Shown here one piece after another: positions 43,275 through 52,514 of a stretch of 64,000 bases of DNA (positions are counted from its first letter, which is position 1; every line of letters starts with the position of its first letter). A program made the translations under genes and the position numbers. The stretch spans positions 496,001-560,000 of the forward strand of contig NZ_FXWJ01000004.1 in the NCBI RefSeq assembly GCF_900177795.1, written 5' to 3'. This DNA comes from Plantibacter elymi (nom. nud.) (GTDB lineage: Bacteria; Actinomycetota; Actinomycetes; Actinomycetales; Microbacteriaceae). The notes beneath the pieces were generated by a model that saw nothing but the letters and a program-made list of their open reading frames with translations, ran no database searches and had not been told where the DNA came from.

Positions 43275-43462
43275 GACGAGACGCGCTTCCCGCGGACGGC
43301 GTCGACGATCGCGTTCAGGTCGGTCTGGCCGGTGACGATGCGGGCCACGAGGGCGCCGATCCCCATCGCGACCGCGACGAACACGAACGCCCAGAACCCG
43401 AAGGCCACCCAGCTGAGTGCGAGGACGGCGCCGATCAGGATGCCGGTGTTGGTGGCGGTCAC
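43271..43462 (-). CDS. DUF2273-like small membrane protein
   Basis: This is a 63-residue protein starting at GTG 43462 that overlaps the asp23 stop (GTGA). It has two close hydrophobic helices (GILIGAVLALSWVAFGFWAFVFVAVAMGIGALVARI) and an amphipathic end. It corresponds to the small DUF2273 membrane protein that sits between Asp23 and AmaP genes in Gram-positive operons. It is easily missed because a longer out-of-context frame surrounds it. Confidence 0.78.
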   Translation of the reverse strand: MTATNTGILIGAVLALSWVAFGFWAFVFVAVAMGIGALVARIVTGQTDLNAIVDAVRGKRVSS

Positions 43463-43917
43463 TGGACTCGCGCCTCGGCGTTCTGGTCCTCGTCGTCGGA
43501 CGGGATGAAGACGTCGCTGACGGTCACGTTGACCTCGGTGACCTCCATGCCGACGAACTGCTCGATCGCGCGGATGATGGAGGCGCGGACCTCGCTCGCG
43601 ACGGCCTGCAGGTCCACCGGGTAGTCGGCGACGATCACGACGTCGACGGCGACCTGGGTCTCGCCGACCTCGACGCGGATGCCCTGCGACAGGTCGGAGG
43701 AGCCGATGGCGTCGCGGATGGCACCGAAGGCACGGGCTGCGCCACCACCGAGGGCGTGCACGCCGCGGACCTCGCGGGCTGCGATGCCGGCGATCTTCGC
43801 GACCACGCCGTTGTCGATGACCGTCTTGCCGTGGGTGTTCGTCTGCGTGGCGGCGTTGTTCTCGCCGACGACACCCTTCGTGACGGTGGGCTTCGGGGAG
43901 TTGGTGGTGTTCGACAT
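43459..43917 (-). CDS. Asp23/Gls24 family envelope stress response protein
   Basis: This is a 152-residue protein and first gene of the operon. The family core reads [29 protein letters not shown], then [58 protein letters not shown]. The N-terminus is polar and disordered, the tail acidic. GGAAGGG precedes the ATG. Asp23 proteins are abundant membrane-associated factors in alkaline and cell-wall stress. It is divergent from purL. Confidence 0.93.
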   Translation of the reverse strand: MSNTTNSPKPTVTKGVVGENNAATQTNTHGKTVIDNGVVAKIAGIAAREVRGVHALGGGAARAFGAIRDAIGSSDLSQGIRVEVGETQVAVDVVIVADYPVDLQAVASEVRASIIRAIEQFVGMEVTEVNVTVSDVFIPSDDEDQNAEARVQ

Positions 43918-44158
43918 GGTGTTGCCCTTCCTGGTTCGTCTCGAGCGAGCGGTTGATCGCTTCGTTGGTGATAGGACGCAACCATCGCACCGATCGTCAC
44001 GGTCGATCTCGAAGCTCGTGAAGAGACCTCGAATCCGGCACCGCACCGTGACGAATCGGCGTCGACCTCCGACGCCCATCCGAGGATCTGTTCGTCGCCG
44101 CGCGCCGCTAAGATTGGTGGGTCCGGCATCCCACCACTTCCTTTGGAGTCCTGCCCTC

Positions 44159-46492
44159 GTGACGACCACCACCCCCACCAGCTCCGCCGTCGCCGACACC
44201 GTCGAGAACGCCGTCGCGACACCGGACCGCGAGCAGCCCTACGGCGCCCTCGGCCTGAAGGCCGACGAGTACGCGAAGATCCGCGAGATCCTCGGCCGTC
44301 GTCCCACGAGCGGCGAGCTCGCCATGTACTCGGTCATGTGGAGCGAGCACTGCTCCTACAAGTCCAGCAAGATCTACCTGCGCCAGTTCGGCCAGAAGGT
44401 CACCGACGACATGAAGAAGAACCTCATGGTCGGCATGGGCGAGAACGCCGGCGTCATCGACGTCGGCGAGGGCTGGGCCGTGACCTTCAAGGTCGAGAGC
44501 CACAACCACCCCTCCTACATCGAGCCCTTCCAGGGTGCGGCCACGGGCGTCGGCGGCATCGTCCGCGACATCATCTCGATGGGTGCCCGGCCGGTCGCCA
44601 TCATGGACCAGCTCCGCTTCGGCGACATCGACCACCCCGACACCGCGCGCGTCGTGCACGGCGTCACCGCCGGCATCTCCTCCTACGGCAACTGCCTGGG
44701 CCTGCCGAACATCGGCGGCGAGACATACTTCGACAAGGTGTACCAGGGCAACCCGCTCGTCAACGCCCTGTCGGTCGGCGTCCTGCGTCACGAGGACCTC
44801 CGCCTCGCCAACGCCTCGGGCGTCGGCAACAAGATCGTCCTCTTCGGTGCCCGCACCGGTGGCGACGGCATCGGCGGCGCCTCCATCCTCGCGTCCGACT
44901 CCTTCGACGCGAACGGCCCGACGAAGCGCCCGGCCGTCCAGGTCGGCGACCCGTTCGCCGAGAAGGTGCTCATCGAGTGCTGCCTCGAGCTCTACCGCGA
45001 CAGCCTCGTCGAGGGCATCCAGGACCTCGGTGCCGCCGGCATCTCCTGCGCCACCAGCGAGCTCGCGGCCAACGGCGACGGCGGCATGTTCGTCGAGCTG
45101 TCGCACGTGCTGCTGCGCGACCCCTCGCTGACGCCCGAGGAGATCCTCATGTCGGAGTCGCAGGAGCGCATGATGGCCGTCGTCGAGCCGGGCAAGCTCG
45201 ACGCCTTCCTCGCCGTCACCGACAAGTGGGACGTCGAGACCTCGGTGCTCGGTGAGGTCACCGACACCGGCCGCCTCGTCATCAACTGGCACGGCGAGGA
45301 GATCGTCAACGTCGACCCCTCGACCGTCGCGGTCGACGGCCCGGTCTACGAGCGCCCGGTCGCCTACCCCACCTGGATCGACGCCCTGCAGGCCGACTCC
45401 GCGTCGGCCCTCCCCCGCACCGACGCCCCCGCCGAGCTGGAGCAGCAGTTCCGCTCGCTCCTCGGCTCGGCGAACCTCGCCGACAAGAGCTGGATCACCA
45501 ACCAGTACGACTACTACGTCATGGGCAACACGGCGCTGTCCTTCCCCGACGACGGCGGCATGATCCGTGTCGACGAGGAGTCCGGCCTCGGCTTCGCCAT
45601 CGCGACCGACGCGAACGGCCGCTACTGCCAGCTCGACCCGCGCCAGGGCGCGCAGCTCGCGCTGGCCGAGGCCTACCGCAATGTCGCCGTCACCGGTGCC
45701 GTCCCGGCCGCCGTCACCGACTGCCTGAACTTCGGCTCGCCGGAGAACCCCGAGGTCATGTGGCAGTTCTCCGAGGCCGTCGCCGGCCTGTCAGACGCCT
45801 GCCTCGAGCTCGGCGTCCCCGTCACCGGCGGCAACGTGTCGTTCTACAACCAGACGGGCGACGTCCCGATCTTCCCGACGCCCGTCGTCGGCGTCCTCGG
45901 CGTGATCGACGACGTCGCACGCCGCATCCCGAGCGGCTGGCAGGACGAGGGCGACAACCTCTACCTCCTCGGCACCACGTCACTCGAGCTCGACGGCTCC
46001 GCCTGGGCCGGGACGATCCACGACCACCTCGGTGGCCTGCCGCCCAAGGTCGACCTCGCCGGCGAGAAGACGCTGGCCGAACTGCTGCACGCCGCGGCCA
46101 AGGAGGGCCTCGTGTCCTCCGCCCACGACCTCTCCGACGGTGGTCTCGCCCAGGCGCTTGCGGAGAGCGTCATGCGCTTCGGTGTCGGTGCCCGGGTGTT
46201 CCTCGGCGAGCTGCTCACGCGCGACGGCGTCGACCTCACGACGGCGCTCTTCTCCGAGTCCACCGGACGCGTCATCGTCTCGGTGCCGCGCGAGGACGAC
46301 GTCAAGTTCCAGGGTCTGTGCGAGGGCCGCGGCTACCCGGTGCTCCGCATCGGCGTGACCGACGCCTCGGCTGTCGGCGACGCAACCGAGCCCGCCCTCG
46401 AGATCCAGGACGTCCTGACCATCCCGGTCTCCGAACTGCGTCGGGTGTCGAAGAGCGTGCTCCCCGAGCGGTTCGGCCCGGTCATCGGCTGA
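44159..46492 (+). CDS. purL: Phosphoribosylformylglycinamidine synthase, large subunit
   Basis: This is a 777-residue small-type PurL (works with PurS and PurQ). [19 protein letters not shown] carries the family's first conserved histidine. [38 protein letters not shown] is the ATP/substrate region. The repeated half includes [15 protein letters not shown] and SVAHDLS-type [15 protein letters not shown]. The start is GTG 44159 with TTTGGAGT 10 nt upstream. TAAGAT (44109-44114) is a candidate -10. purS-purQ lie 15 kb upstream, so expression of the complex is from separate promoters. Confidence 0.97.
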   Translation: MTTTTPTSSAVADTVENAVATPDREQPYGALGLKADEYAKIREILGRRPTSGELAMYSVMWSEHCSYKSSKIYLRQFGQKVTDDMKKNLMVGMGENAGVIDVGEGWAVTFKVESHNHPSYIEPFQGAATGVGGIVRDIISMGARPVAIMDQLRFGDIDHPDTARVVHGVTAGISSYGNCLGLPNIGGETYFDKVYQGNPLVNALSVGVLRHEDLRLANASGVGNKIVLFGARTGGDGIGGASILASDSFDANGPTKRPAVQVGDPFAEKVLIECCLELYRDSLVEGIQDLGAAGISCATSELAANGDGGMFVELSHVLLRDPSLTPEEILMSESQERMMAVVEPGKLDAFLAVTDKWDVETSVLGEVTDTGRLVINWHGEEIVNVDPSTVAVDGPVYERPVAYPTWIDALQADSASALPRTDAPAELEQQFRSLLGSANLADKSWITNQYDYYVMGNTALSFPDDGGMIRVDEESGLGFAIATDANGRYCQLDPRQGAQLALAEAYRNVAVTGAVPAAVTDCLNFGSPENPEVMWQFSEAVAGLSDACLELGVPVTGGNVSFYNQTGDVPIFPTPVVGVLGVIDDVARRIPSGWQDEGDNLYLLGTTSLELDGSAWAGTIHDHLGGLPPKVDLAGEKTLAELLHAAAKEGLVSSAHDLSDGGLAQALAESVMRFGVGARVFLGELLTRDGVDLTTALFSESTGRVIVSVPREDDVKFQGLCEGRGYPVLRIGVTDASAVGDATEPALEIQDVLTIPVSELRRVSKSVLPERFGPVIG

Positions 46493-46505
46493 GCGACCCG
46501 CCTGC

Positions 46506-46541
46506 ACACAGCCCCTGCGCCCGACGGCGTGGGGGCTGTGT
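46506..46541 (+). terminator. purL terminator
   Basis: ACACAGCCCC (46506-46515) pairs with GGGGCTGTGT (46532-46541) and is followed by CGTTATT. The remaining 160 nt up to 46702 show no supported gene. Confidence 0.75.
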
Positions 46542-46702
46542 CGTTATTGGATGGGGCTCGAGACGCCGGGTGGGCGGATACCCGAAACCCACCCACCCGA
46601 CTCACCACCGGGCGCTCGAGCCAGGAACCCGAATGTCCTGACCGGCGTCTCCGGCAGTGGTGTCGCAAGCGACAACCTCAGCATATCAGCATTTGGAATG
46701 CT

Positions 46703-47143
46703 TCACGGAAGCGTGGCGGCCATCCCCCATAGTCGTTCCACGGCCAGTTCCGCGGCGATCGCGTCCCCCTCCGCGACCGCGTCCCGGAGGATCGGGAAGT
46801 CCACCGCGAGTGACGGCCAATCGAGCCAGTCGGTGTCGGCGGTGACCTCGAGTTGCGGCGAGAGCAGCGCGAGTGCGTCACGAGCGGTCGTGACCAGGAT
46901 GCGATTCGGGCAGAGGGCGACGAGATGGTCCATGAGTGGCCACGAGCGTTCGGCGTAGGCGACCGGGTCCTGCAAGCCGATCACTCGCGACACCTCGTCC
47001 AGCTCGGCGACGAGCGCCGCTCGGTCGGCGTCCTCGAGGACGGGCACGGTCACCCGCGTGACACCACCCAGCAGTGCCCCGAGCGTCTGGAACAGATGGA
47101 TCCGCCGATGGCGGGGCCAGCCGGCCGTCGAGTCCGTCGCCAT
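46703..47143 (-). CDS. Hypothetical protein
   Basis: This is a 146-residue soluble protein with no signal peptide or membrane segment. It is helical, with Trp-rich stretches (ERSWPLMDHLVALCP, TDWLDWPSLAVDFP), and ends in an acidic/Ala helix. I do not recognise the family. The ATG at 47143 has GGAAGG upstream on the minus strand. It is divergent from the GntR gene, whose operator is in the shared gap, so it may belong to that regulon. Confidence 0.62.
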   Translation of the reverse strand: MATDSTAGWPRHRRIHLFQTLGALLGGVTRVTVPVLEDADRAALVAELDEVSRVIGLQDPVAYAERSWPLMDHLVALCPNRILVTTARDALALLSPQLEVTADTDWLDWPSLAVDFPILRDAVAEGDAIAAELAVERLWGMAATLP

Positions 47144-47258
47144 GCGTCCCACCTTCCTGTCGCTCCGGGTGCGCCTGTGCGCGCCAGGATAGCAAGGCTC
47201 GGCGCACCCACCCACACCTGTGCATCCGGCATGTTCACCAACACATGAGGCACAAAAC

Positions 47259-47278
47259 TATCCAACACACCTTGGATA
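47259..47278. promoter_or_regulatory. GntR-type operator in divergent region
   Basis: TATCCAA (47259-47265) and TTGGATA (47272-47278) form a perfect 7+7 dyad with a 6-nt spacer. TATTCT (47283-47288) lies just downstream and could be the -10, placing the dyad over the -35. This is a good fit for autoregulation by the GntR protein at 47325. Confidence 0.6.
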
Positions 47279-47324
47279 TCGGTATTCTGAACTGGTCATA
47301 TCCCAGCTCGACGATCGGAGTCCC

Positions 47325-48011
47325 ATGCCTGTTCCCAAAACCGTCGAGACGAGCCCTCGGAAGCTCCTGCGCGACATCGTCTTCGAACAGCTCCTGACCG
47401 CCATCGAGGACGGCACCCTCGAGCCCGGCGAGCGCCTCAACGACGAAGAACTGGAGAAGTGGCTCGGCGTCTCGAGGACACCGATCCGCGAGGCGATCAG
47501 CAAGCTCGCCGACATCGGGCTGGTCGAGACCGCGCCGCAGCGGTACACCCGCGTCGCGAAGCCCACCGCCGAGCAGTACGCCGAAGCGCTCCGTCTCCTG
47601 AACGGCTTCCACGAGCTCAGCGCGCGATGGAGCATCCCGCAGTTCACCGACGAGGACGTCGCCGCGTTCCGCGAACTCGGCGACGCCGTGCTCGCGGACA
47701 TCGAGGCGCGTGACAAGCACGTCCTCCGGTCGTCCTCCGCCTTCGCCGACTTCATGGTCGAGCGTTCGGGCAACTCGCTGCTGCAGCAGGTCGCCCGTCA
47801 GATGAACACCCGGGTGACCTACACCTCGCTCCCGACGATCGACTTCTTCCAGTGGGACATCTTCGCCGCGTACGTCACCGGGCTGGTCGCGGCCGCCGAG
47901 GCACGCAGCGCCGAGGACGCCGAGCGCGTCATGCGCAAGCAGGCCGAGGCGACCGACGCCTTCCTCGAGCAGGTCATCGCCGCCGGCGGAGGACTGCCCG
48001 CCGCGAGCTAG
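47325..48011 (+). CDS. GntR-family transcriptional regulator
   Basis: This is a 228-residue regulator. The winged helix is at about residues 12-80, with TLEPGERLNDEELEKWLGVSRTPIREAISKLADIGLVETAPQRYTRV. The C-terminal helical domain (90-220) is FCD-like but lacks the clear metal-ligand His set, so a different effector is likely. The ATG follows CGGAG. It is preceded by a perfect split palindrome and followed by a strong terminator. Targets are not evident. The divergent hypothetical gene is the nearest. Confidence 0.88.
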   Translation: MPVPKTVETSPRKLLRDIVFEQLLTAIEDGTLEPGERLNDEELEKWLGVSRTPIREAISKLADIGLVETAPQRYTRVAKPTAEQYAEALRLLNGFHELSARWSIPQFTDEDVAAFRELGDAVLADIEARDKHVLRSSSAFADFMVERSGNSLLQQVARQMNTRVTYTSLPTIDFFQWDIFAAYVTGLVAAAEARSAEDAERVMRKQAEATDAFLEQVIAAGGGLPAAS

Positions 48012-48046
48012 CCGGCGAACGCTGCCATCGAACAGCGGAACGTCAC

Positions 48047-48076
48047 AGAGCCGCCTCCCGATCGGGAGGCGGCTCT
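48047..48076 (+). terminator. Terminator after the GntR gene
   Basis: AGAGCCGCCTCCCGA (48047-48061) and TCGGGAGGCGGCTCT (48062-48076) form a perfect 30-nt palindrome, with the loop taken from the central bases. No U-tract is seen. Confidence 0.75.
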
Positions 48077-48148
48077 GCACGTTGTACGGTGGACCGTCGG
48101 TCGCGTGACCGCGCATCATCTGGCGACGGACCCGATCGGAGGGCTGCA

Positions 48149-48814
48149 GTGGGGATCCTCCTCTGGCTCTTCGACGCGACGTTCAGGGTCGGCGACCAGG
48201 TGGTCCTCTGGCGGGAGGTCGTCGGCAACCTGTTCGGCCTGGCGAGCGCCCTCGGCGGCATGCGTCGCCGCGCCTGGGCCTGGCCCGTCGGCATCATCGG
48301 CAACGCGCTCCTCCTGACCGTCTTCCTCGGCGCGGTCTTCCACACGCCGAACCCGACCAACCTCCTGGGGCAGGCGGGCCGCCAGCTCATGTTCATCGTC
48401 GTGTCGATCTACGGCTGGGTGCAGTGGCGTCGGGTCGAGCGGGTCGAAGCGACGACCGGCCCGGTCGCCGTGATCCGGCCCCGCTGGGCCGGCTGGCGGG
48501 TGCGGCTCGTCCTCGTGGGCCTCCTGCTCAGCGGCACGCTACTCCTGATCCCCGTGTTCCGGGCACTCGGCTCCTACGAGCCGGTCTGGGCCGACGCCTG
48601 GATCTTCATGGGCTCCCTGCTCGCGACCTGGGGGATGGCGAAGCGCTGGGTGGAGTTCTGGCTCATCTGGGTCGCGGTCGACCTGGTCGGCGTGCCGCTC
48701 CTGTTCGGCGCCGGGTACTGGGTCTCGGCGTCGATGTACCTGTTCTACGGTGCCTTCACCCTCGCCGGCTTCTTCGTGTGGGCCCGCGGCGAGCGCGTCG
48801 CCACGGCGCGCTGA
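48149..48814 (+). CDS. pnuC: Nicotinamide riboside/mononucleotide transporter PnuC
   Basis: This is a 221-residue membrane protein with about seven helices. It has the PnuC family features: EVVGNLFGLASALGGMRRRAWAWPVGIIGNALLLTVF, the IYGWVQWRR box, and ADAWIFMGSLLATWGMAKRWVEFWLIWVAVDLVGVPLLF. It takes up NAD precursors, which are then trapped by phosphorylation. GTG 48149 has GGAGGG 5 nt upstream. Its last 70 nt are overlapped by the convergent histidine kinase gene. Confidence 0.92.
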   Translation: MGILLWLFDATFRVGDQVVLWREVVGNLFGLASALGGMRRRAWAWPVGIIGNALLLTVFLGAVFHTPNPTNLLGQAGRQLMFIVVSIYGWVQWRRVERVEATTGPVAVIRPRWAGWRVRLVLVGLLLSGTLLLIPVFRALGSYEPVWADAWIFMGSLLATWGMAKRWVEFWLIWVAVDLVGVPLLFGAGYWVSASMYLFYGAFTLAGFFVWARGERVATAR

Positions 48815-50079
48815 GCTGACGCCTCGGTGCCGGCGTCCGGGCCGCTCGGCGGGAACGTGACCGTCACCACCAGCCCTCCCTCCGACCGCGCGGCGAGCTC
48901 GAGCGCAGCCCCGTGCACCTCGGCGATGCTCTCCACGATGGCGAGTCCGAGCCCGCGTGACCGCTCCGGACCCCGCGCGACCCGGCCGCCGGCGCGGTAG
49001 AACGGTTCGGTGAGCCTCGCGACCACGTCCGCCGGCATCGACTCCCCGGAGTTCTCGACCCGGAGGACCACCGCGCCGCCCGCCGGACCGCCCGACCGGC
49101 GCACCGAGACCCGCACGAAACCACCGTCGACATTGTGTCGGACGGCGTTCTGCAGGAGGTTGCCGCACAGCTGGTGCAGCATGGCCTCGTCGCCCCGGAC
49201 CGCGAGGTCCTGCACCTCGGCCGTGCAGTCGATCCCGCGCGCTCGAGCCACGGACGCCGCGGCGATGCAGGCGTCGGAGGCCAGCTCTCCCAGCGCCACG
49301 GTCTCGCCTTGCAGCTCCGAGTGCTCGAGGTCGGCGAGGTCGAGGACGGCCTCGACGGTCTGGATGCTGCGCGTGTTCGTCTCACGGAGGCGGGCGATGA
49401 GCCCCCTGACGGTCTCGTCGTCGAGGTCGACGCTGGTCGCGGCGACGTCGAGCATCGCCTGAGTCGTCGCGAGCGGGGTCCGCAGCTCGTGCGAGGCGTT
49501 CGCCGCGAACCGTTGGTGGGCTCGGAACGACCGGTCGAGCCGCTCGAGCATGTGGTCGAAGGTGTCGGAGAGGTCGGTGATCTCGTCCCGCGGGCCGACG
49601 AGGGCGACCCGATGGTCGAAGGATCCGGTCGCCGCCCGCTGCGCGGCCACGTTGATCTCGTGCAGCGGACGCAGCAGCCGACCCGACAGGATCCAGCCGC
49701 CCCACGCGCTCGCCGCAGCGAGGACGACGAGCACGATGAGCGACCAGACGAGGAGCGTGTTCAGGATGTCGCTCTGGTCCGAGACGACGAGAGCGGCAGT
49801 ACCGTTCGCCGAGGTCAGCCCCTCGGCCGGCTGGTAGGTGGCCGCCCCGGCGACCTCGGTCGGCGCGGTCGCCCGCCAACGGGTCGCGCCGTCCATGGCC
49901 TTGTCGGCCCGCACCGCGGTGATCGCGTACGTCGGGACGTACCGCATGAAGGCGTAGATGAGCGCGAGCATGACCGAGCCGGCGACCGTGAACAGCAGCG
50001 CGTACGTCAGCGTCAAGCGCATACGCACGGTCAAGCGGTTCGGGCGGCTGAGCAACCCAGCGGCGTCGGAGCGCGGCAT
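48745..50079 (-). CDS. Two-component sensor histidine kinase
   Basis: This is a 444-residue membrane kinase. TM1 is at about residues 19-43, an extracytoplasmic loop of about 60 residues follows, and TM2 is at about 109-131. A HAMP domain is next, then the phospho-acceptor helix NASHELRTPLATTQ. The catalytic part has HQLCGNLLQNAVRHN and RSRGLGLAIVESIA. A 25-residue basic C-terminal tail (TRSPRAHTKKPARVKAP) runs into the opposing pnuC gene. It pairs with the response regulator by a TGATG overlap and probably regulates the divergent lipoprotein/MacAB-like operon. Confidence 0.92.
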   Translation of the reverse strand: MPRSDAAGLLSRPNRLTVRMRLTLTYALLFTVAGSVMLALIYAFMRYVPTYAITAVRADKAMDGATRWRATAPTEVAGAATYQPAEGLTSANGTAALVVSDQSDILNTLLVWSLIVLVVLAAASAWGGWILSGRLLRPLHEINVAAQRAATGSFDHRVALVGPRDEITDLSDTFDHMLERLDRSFRAHQRFAANASHELRTPLATTQAMLDVAATSVDLDDETVRGLIARLRETNTRSIQTVEAVLDLADLEHSELQGETVALGELASDACIAAASVARARGIDCTAEVQDLAVRGDEAMLHQLCGNLLQNAVRHNVDGGFVRVSVRRSGGPAGGAVVLRVENSGESMPADVVARLTEPFYRAGGRVARGPERSRGLGLAIVESIAEVHGAALELAARSEGGLVVTVTFPPSGPDAGTEASAQRAVATRSPRAHTKKPARVKAP

Positions 50080-50741
50080 CAGTCGCCCGCGATCCGGTAG
50101 CCCGCGCCCGGGATGGTCGTGATCACCCACGGCGGGCCGAGGCGTCGGCGGAGGTTCGAGATGGTCACGCGGATGGTGTTCGTGAACGGGTCGACGTTCT
50201 CGTCCCACGCCTTCTCGAGGAGCGTCTCGGCGCTGACGACGCCACCGTCGGCGAGCAGGAGTTGCTCGAGGACCGCGAACTCCTTCCGCGACAGCTTCAC
50301 GTACACGTCGTCGCGGAAGACCTCTCGGCGGAACGGGTCGAGTCGCACCCCTGCGCGCTCGAGGACCGGTGGGCGCGACTCCGGCGTCCGCCGGGCGAGC
50401 GCGCGGAGCCTGGCCACGAGCTCCGGGAACTCGAACGGCTTCGCGAGGTAGTCGTCTGCTCCGAGCCCCAGTCCCGACACTGTGTCGTCGAGACGGCGAG
50501 CTGCGGTGAGCATCATGATCCGGACACCCGGGTGCTCGACGACGACCTGCCGACAGACGTCGTCACCGTGCGTGCCCGGCAGGTCGCGGTCGAGCAGCAG
50601 GACGTCGTAGTCGTTGATCGTGAGCGCCTCGAGGGCTGCGTCGCCATCGTGGACGAGATCGGCGGCGATGGCCTCCTGTCGGAGACCGGCTCGGATCGCC
50701 TCGGCCAGATAGACCTCGTCCTCGGCAACCAGGACGCGCAT
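50079..50741 (-). CDS. OmpR-family response regulator
   Basis: This is a 220-residue regulator. The receiver domain (residues 1-115) has the acidic pocket in LVAEDEVYL, phosphorylated Asp in DVLLLDRDLPG and the conserved Lys in YLAKPFEFPEL. The DNA-binding winged helix (about 125-218) reads VKLSRKEFAVLEQLLLADGGVVSAETLLEKAW and TNTIRVTISNLRRRLG. ATG 50741 has GAGAGG upstream. Stop and start overlap with the kinase gene (TGATG). It faces the exporter operon across a 190-nt gap. Confidence 0.95.
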   Translation of the reverse strand: MRVLVAEDEVYLAEAIRAGLRQEAIAADLVHDGDAALEALTINDYDVLLLDRDLPGTHGDDVCRQVVVEHPGVRIMMLTAARRLDDTVSGLGLGADDYLAKPFEFPELVARLRALARRTPESRPPVLERAGVRLDPFRREVFRDDVYVKLSRKEFAVLEQLLLADGGVVSAETLLEKAWDENVDPFTNTIRVTISNLRRRLGPPWVITTIPGAGYRIAGD

Positions 50742-50931
50742 GATGTTCCTCTCGATGGGGTGTGGTGACACCGGGATCGTACGGACACCGATCGAGCAAC
50801 CCCCGAGTGTCGGTTATCTATCGTGCCCGTCGGGATGTTCAGAGAACGTCAACGTTTTCCTTGACGCCCCGGCAACGCGCCGCCGAGTGGACTGGTCGTC
50901 ACCAGTCAGCCCCACCCACTGAGGAGTGCAG

Positions 50932-51453
50932 ATGTCCGACATCACCATCACCCGTTCCACCCGGCGCCCGTTCGGCACGCTCGCCGCGCTGATCGCCGTC
51001 CCGATCCTCGTCGGATCGTTGGCCGCGTGCGCATCGGGCTCACCCGGCTCCGAGTCCGGCTCGAAGACGCCGTCCACGGTTCAGAGCTTCGAGGACTGGC
51101 AGGTCGCCTTCGCCTCCTGCATGCGCGACGAGGGTGTGGACATGCCCGACCCCGGCAAGGACGGCTCAAGTGCCGCGATCAGTCTGGGCGACGCGGACCC
51201 GGAAGCCTTCACGGCTGCGTCCAAGACGTGCACCGACAAGCTCGGGGTCCCGCCCGCACCGTCGGGCGGCGACATGTCCGTCTCGGACCGGTTCGACGAG
51301 CAGCTGCAGATGGCCGAGTGCTTCCGTGAGAACGGCATCGACGTCGCCGACCCGGTCAAGGGCGAAGCGATGAGCATTCCGAGCGACGTCCCGGAGGACG
51401 TGCTCGACGCCTGCGGCCTGACGATGAGCACCAGCGGTTCGACGGACCGATGA
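50932..51453 (+). CDS. Lipoprotein with duplicated Cys-DP motif, exporter-associated
   Basis: This is a 173-residue predicted lipoprotein with lipobox SLAAC (Cys33). The mature chain has two related units, FASCMRDEGVDMPDP and MAECFRENGIDVADP, each followed by a further cysteine, suggesting an internal duplication with two disulfides. Similar CMRxxGVDMPDP proteins occur next to MacAB-like exporters in actinobacteria. GAGGAG precedes the ATG. It is coupled by ATGA to the adaptor gene. The function is unknown: it may be a substrate-receiving or sensing surface protein. Confidence 0.82.
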   Translation: MSDITITRSTRRPFGTLAALIAVPILVGSLAACASGSPGSESGSKTPSTVQSFEDWQVAFASCMRDEGVDMPDPGKDGSSAAISLGDADPEAFTAASKTCTDKLGVPPAPSGGDMSVSDRFDEQLQMAECFRENGIDVADPVKGEAMSIPSDVPEDVLDACGLTMSTSGSTDR

Positions 51454-52514
51454 CCGACCGTCGTCGCATCATCGCAGCGCTCTGCGTCGGCGCCGTCCTG
51501 ATCTCGGGCGGCGCCGTTGCGAGCGTCGTGGCGTTCTCCTCGGCCGAGGCGACCAGTCAGGAGGAGCCGTCGAACACCGTCCGGACGGGCACCGCGCCGA
51601 TCACGACTGGCGACCTGGCCGGTACGACCCAGGCCACGGGCACGCTCGACTACGCCGACCAGCGGACCATCGGTGGCGGAGCCGGCATCGTCACGGCGGT
51701 ACCGGCCCCCGGCAGCACGGTGTCGCTCGGCGGCACCCTCTACGCCGTCGACAACGTTCCGGTGACACTCCTCCACGGACCGCTCCCCGCTTGGCGGGCG
51801 TTCGAGTCGGGCATGGGCGACGGGCCGGACGTCCAGCAGCTGGAACAGAGCCTCGCCGCGCTCGGGTACTTCGACCGCGAACCGGACGGTGAGTTCGCCG
51901 CGTCGACGGCGCGCGCCATCGAGCGCTGGCAGAAAGCCCTCGGCGTGGAGGAGACCGGACGCCTGGAGCTCGGATCGGTCGTCTTCATGCCGGGCGACGT
52001 GCGGATCGCGTCGGTCGACGCCGCCGTCGGCACCGCCGCATCCGACAAGATCGTCACCGTGTCGTCCCTCGTGAAGCGCATCGACGTCCCGCTGAAGCTC
52101 GCGGATCAGCGGCTCGGTGTCGTCGGGACCAAGGTCGACGTCAACCTTCCCGGCGGACAGCGCACGACCGGCACGGTGACCGATGTCGGCGTCCCCACCG
52201 AGTCGGATGCGGACGGACAGAAGAAGGTCACGATCCCGGTCGGCATCACGCTCGACGATCCGGCGGCCGCAGCCGATCTGCAGCGCGCGACCGTGACGGT
52301 CGGCTTCCCGACGGAACGACGCGAGAACGTCCTGTCCGTCCCGGTGGAGGCGCTCATCGCGATCGATGACAAGACGTTCGGCGTCGAGGTCGTCGAGGGG
52401 AAGGGGAAGCGCCGTCAGGTCCCGGTCACGACCGGTCTGTTCGCTGATGGTCGGGTCGAGGTCTCGGGCGACGGCATCCGCGAGGGTCTCGACGTCGTGG
52501 TGCCGGTGTCATGA
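51450..52514 (+). CDS. Efflux periplasmic-adaptor-type protein with peptidoglycan-binding domain
   Basis: This is a 354-residue membrane-anchored adaptor. A TM or signal anchor is at about residues 8-28. A biotinyl-lipoyl-like part (TTGDLAGTTQATGTLDYADQRTIGGGAGIVTAVPAPGSTVSLGGTLYAVDNVPV) follows. A PG_binding_1 domain lies at about 125-185 (GPDVQQLEQSLAALGYFDREPDGEFAASTARAIERWQ). A beta-barrel end has VPVEALIAIDD and RVEVSGDGIREGLDVVVPV. It resembles MacA/HlyD proteins of Gram-positives and probably links the ABC pump to the cell wall. Confidence 0.85.
   Translation: MTDRRRIIAALCVGAVLISGGAVASVVAFSSAEATSQEEPSNTVRTGTAPITTGDLAGTTQATGTLDYADQRTIGGGAGIVTAVPAPGSTVSLGGTLYAVDNVPVTLLHGPLPAWRAFESGMGDGPDVQQLEQSLAALGYFDREPDGEFAASTARAIERWQKALGVEETGRLELGSVVFMPGDVRIASVDAAVGTAASDKIVTVSSLVKRIDVPLKLADQRLGVVGTKVDVNLPGGQRTTGTVTDVGVPTESDADGQKKVTIPVGITLDDPAAAADLQRATVTVGFPTERRENVLSVPVEALIAIDDKTFGVEVVEGKGKRRQVPVTTGLFADGRVEVSGDGIREGLDVVVPVS

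Noticed and set aside
46542-46702. Short plus-strand frames after the purL terminator
   Set aside because: No ribosome-binding site, no domain, and biased composition. They probably are non-coding.
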